Shown here: positions 61,984 to 64,000 of the stretch, in pieces
Layout of the letters: the number at the start of each line of letters is the position of its first letter
Position numbering within the stretch: position 1 is the first letter of the stretch
Assembly: GCF_900114475.1 (NCBI RefSeq)
Contig: NZ_FOTE01000013.1
Location: forward strand, 62,001 to 126,000
Source of the DNA: Paenibacillus sp. 1_12
Lineage (GTDB): Bacteria; Bacillota; Bacilli; Paenibacillales; NBRC-103111
Direction of reading: 5' to 3'
Length of the DNA stretch: 64,000 nucleotides
The notes under the pieces: generated by a model
Told to the model about the DNA's origin: nothing
Databases searched by the model: none
What the model saw: only the letters and a program-made list of their open reading frames with translations
Program-made: the position numbers and the translations under genes

Positions 61984-64000
61984 CTACTGCAAGGATTTCT
62001 CTCTGAATTGACCCGGTGTCATATTCTCGTATTTTTTAAATAAACGAATAAAGTAAGAGGGTTGGTAGCCGATATGCTCAGCAATTTCGTTGACCTTCAT
62101 GTCTGTGCCTCTGAGCAACTCCTTCGCTTTTTCTATGCGAAGTGAGGTTAAATAGTCGATAAAATTCATCCCGTTAATCTGCTTGAACGCTTTACTTAGC
62201 GTAAATGGAGTCGTGTTGAACATGTCCGCATACTCTTCCAGGGAAGTATCACTGGTAAAGCGTTGTTTCATAAGATTCATCACCTGCTCGACGAGCTGTT
62301 TCATGTTAATGTATTGGTGCTGACTAAGCTTTTCGATGTAAGGCAGGATAACCTTTTGCCGGAAAAACCGAATCATCCGTTCCGGCTCCCGCATTTGGTT
62401 CAGCTGCTCGTACAAATTTTCACCGCCGAATAGGCTATGCGGGAGGAAGCCGGTTTCCAGCATCGTATGCATAATACTGCCCAGCACCTGCATGACTCCC
62501 TCCTGCAGCATTCTTTCTTTGCCCGTTTGCCGGACAAGCTCTTTGACAAAAGTCTCGATAAGATTTATGGATTGTTCTCTATGCCCCATACGGATCGCAT
62601 AGATCAGTTCCTTCTCGATAGCGAAAGGATACTGTACATCTTCATTGGAGCTAGGCAGCATTTCATCCAAATCAATCACCTGGTGATCTTCGTTCAAGTC
62701 ACGGTAACGGATTGCGTTGCGTAGAAACAGCAAAAGTTGGGGAATGTCTTTAATCCGGGAGGTCAATCGCCCGATACAGATCGCTGTTTGCATTTTGAGT
62801 AATGAGCTGATGGTACGCACCAAAACATCGGACAGTATGTACAGCTCCTCCTTCACCTGCCGTTTGCTGCTGTCCATCGGATAAGACAGGAGGATACCTA
62901 CGGTTAAGTCCTGAAAGTTAATGACTTCGGCCTGATCGCAGCGGGCACTCACAATTTCTTGTGCAATATTGGCTGCAGCGAAAGTGACCAACTGCTCCTC
63001 AGTTTCATGAAACCTTCCGGAACCCTTGGAAAATCCGGCAATCTGCACCAGCAGGAGGACGAAACGCTGTGATTCGGTTTTCCATCCGTTGCTTTCGATC
63101 CGGTTGCACAGCTCTGTTTCGCTTAGCGAATAAAAATGACCTTGTACGAGCTGCATTAAAAAGGCGGCTCTCAGTGACGGATACGCCTGCTCCAGCTTCG
63201 ATTCAAGAGCCCGGCTCTCCTGCCGCATATGGTTCCACTGACTCTCTATAAATTCGAGTCCGTCTCCATGGCTGTTGAGGGTTGTTCTTTGATCCTTCAT
63301 AACATTGACCAAGTTTTTAATAGGCCGGTATAACCGTCTAGACGCCACCCAGGACAGGAAGACGGCAATTAGTAGTCCGAATACACCGATGCCCAGCATA
63401 ATTCTCGACATGAGCACAACCGGAGCTGTCATTTCCGATAATGAGGTAGCCGTTACATACCTCCATGGCACACCGAGGCGGGAAAACTCACCGTAAGAAA
63501 CTGAGTAGGATTGTCCCTTCCAATCGAACAAATAGGAACCAGACTCTTCGTTTCTGTTCATAACGTTATCCTTCAAGGCCGTTTCCAACGCTTGGTATCC
63601 TTCTGTGGAAACGGTCCCGGAAACGATAATATGTCCGTCCTTCCCGATAAGAAAGGAAATTCCTTTATCGTCCGTCATCATGCCTTCGACCATTTGGACC
63701 AGCTTGGATTTATCCAAATAAAAAATTAGAGCGCCATATGGATGCCCGATACTGGGCACCTTTTGAACAAGTGCAACATAAGGCTCTCCCCCTCTGATAT
63801 TCACCTTATTCAGGGAATCACTCCATTGGAGCCCATTTCCCTTATCCAATAAAGGTTGAAACACTTCCTGTTGCTGATCATCAGGAATCGGCACGATACC
63901 TTCGATGTCGGAAACGATAATCGGCTGTTGCTGATTTAAATATAAATGGACCTGATTGATTAACGGATAGGCTCCCTTCATGACACCCAAAAACCGATAC
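61984..64000 (-). CDS. AraC-family regulator with membrane sensor half (5' truncated by window)
   Basis: The frame is open to the window end, so the N-terminus is missing; at least 668 residues are visible. In order: extracytoplasmic sensor region of the Cache type (about the first 190 visible residues, with GALIFYLDKSKLVQMVEGM), a membrane helix (MLGIGVFGLLIAVFLSWVAS), a long cytoplasmic linker and a C-terminal AraC HTH pair (SLEEYADMFNTTPFTLSKAFK; KVNEIAEHIGYQPSYFIRLFKKY). Such one-component transmembrane regulators are abundant in Paenibacillus and usually control nearby sugar ABC operons, which here would lie outside the window. Confidence 0.9.
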   Translation of the reverse strand, partial: YRFLGVMKGAYPLINQVHLYLNQQQPIIVSDIEGIVPIPDDQQQEVFQPLLDKGNGLQWSDSLNKVNIRGGEPYVALVQKVPSIGHPYGALIFYLDKSKLVQMVEGMMTDDKGISFLIGKDGHIIVSGTVSTEGYQALETALKDNVMNRNEESGSYLFDWKGQSYSVSYGEFSRLGVPWRYVTATSLSEMTAPVVLMSRIMLGIGVFGLLIAVFLSWVASRRLYRPIKNLVNVMKDQRTTLNSHGDGLEFIESQWNHMRQESRALESKLEQAYPSLRAAFLMQLVQGHFYSLSETELCNRIESNGWKTESQRFVLLLVQIAGFSKGSGRFHETEEQLVTFAAANIAQEIVSARCDQAEVINFQDLTVGILLSYPMDSSKRQVKEELYILSDVLVRTISSLLKMQTAICIGRLTSRIKDIPQLLLFLRNAIRYRDLNEDHQVIDLDEMLPSSNEDVQYPFAIEKELIYAIRMGHREQSINLIETFVKELVRQTGKERMLQEGVMQVLGSIMHTMLETGFLPHSLFGGENLYEQLNQMREPERMIRFFRQKVILPYIEKLSQHQYINMKQLVEQVMNLMKQRFTSDTSLEEYADMFNTTPFTLSKAFKQINGMNFIDYLTSLRIEKAKELLRGTDMKVNEIAEHIGYQPSYFIRLFKKYENMTPGQFREKSLQ

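Overview
This window looks like a chromosomal piece of a spore-forming, low-to-moderate GC Gram-positive bacterium, most likely a Paenibacillus or close relative. The support is indirect: strong AGGAGG-type ribosome sites with many TTG/GTG starts, a gerA-gerB-gerC spore germination operon, a YhcN/YlaJ sporulation lipoprotein, a probable mother-cell sigma-factor promoter, S-layer homology (SLH) repeats, copper-amine-oxidase-type stalk domains, and an AraC regulator with a membrane sensor half. No tRNA, rRNA, CRISPR array, prophage or intact insertion sequence was seen.

Layout. 1-810: C-terminal end of a large GAF/LuxR signalling protein. 1032-4852: an envelope copper cluster (DUF2269 membrane protein, double cupredoxin with a stalk domain, two-domain multicopper oxidase fused to stalk and cupredoxin). 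5439-9323: a two-gene surface operon (hemoglobin-interacting-domain protein plus SLH protein). 9802-16614: MFS exporter, aldo/keto reductase, malate:quinone oxidoreductase, and an SDR plus AMP-forming ligase pair. 16934-17664: queF under a preQ1-I riboswitch. 17826-19294: a frameshifted NAD(P)-binding epimerase and an N-terminal multicopper oxidase fragment sharing TetR-like operator sites. 19497-21392: LLM flavin oxidoreductase, a scar of broken gene ends, and YjdM/PhnA. 21512-23090 (minus strand): three genes behind a SigK/SigE-like promoter.

23238-30671: a complete sialic acid catabolic operon: nanA, an SGNH esterase carrying a frameshift, an ABC sugar importer without ATPase, nanE, nanK and an RpiR regulator. 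A pair of operator-like repeats overlaps the promoter. 30808-34471 (minus strand): MarR, pirin and FUSC exporter, a likely aromatic/quinone stress unit with a 20-bp perfect palindrome on the -10 box. 34576-41195: YitT protein, a sensor kinase/response regulator pair, an unknown helical protein, a purine/pyrimidine permease and a CcdC-like protein. 41278-45660: sporulation lipoprotein, Tat-exported gluconate-2-dehydrogenase-type subunits, HAD phosphatase. 45709-49162 (minus strand): gerABC. 49577-52543: a 36-residue membrane peptide, a 2-hydroxyacid dehydrogenase, a WYL regulator and a DinB protein. 52669-58668: IclR regulator divergent from an ABC importer and M20 peptidase operon. 58996-61671: a YhgE/Pip protein with two exact-period repeat arrays. 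61984-64000: AraC regulator, cut by the window end.

The most notable points are two genes whose only well-placed initiation codon is ATA, the riboswitch-controlled queF, two genes broken by short frameshifts, the domain architecture of the copper cluster, and several operators lying directly on predicted promoters. The two ATA starts and two frameshifts could also be base-calling errors and need read-level checking.
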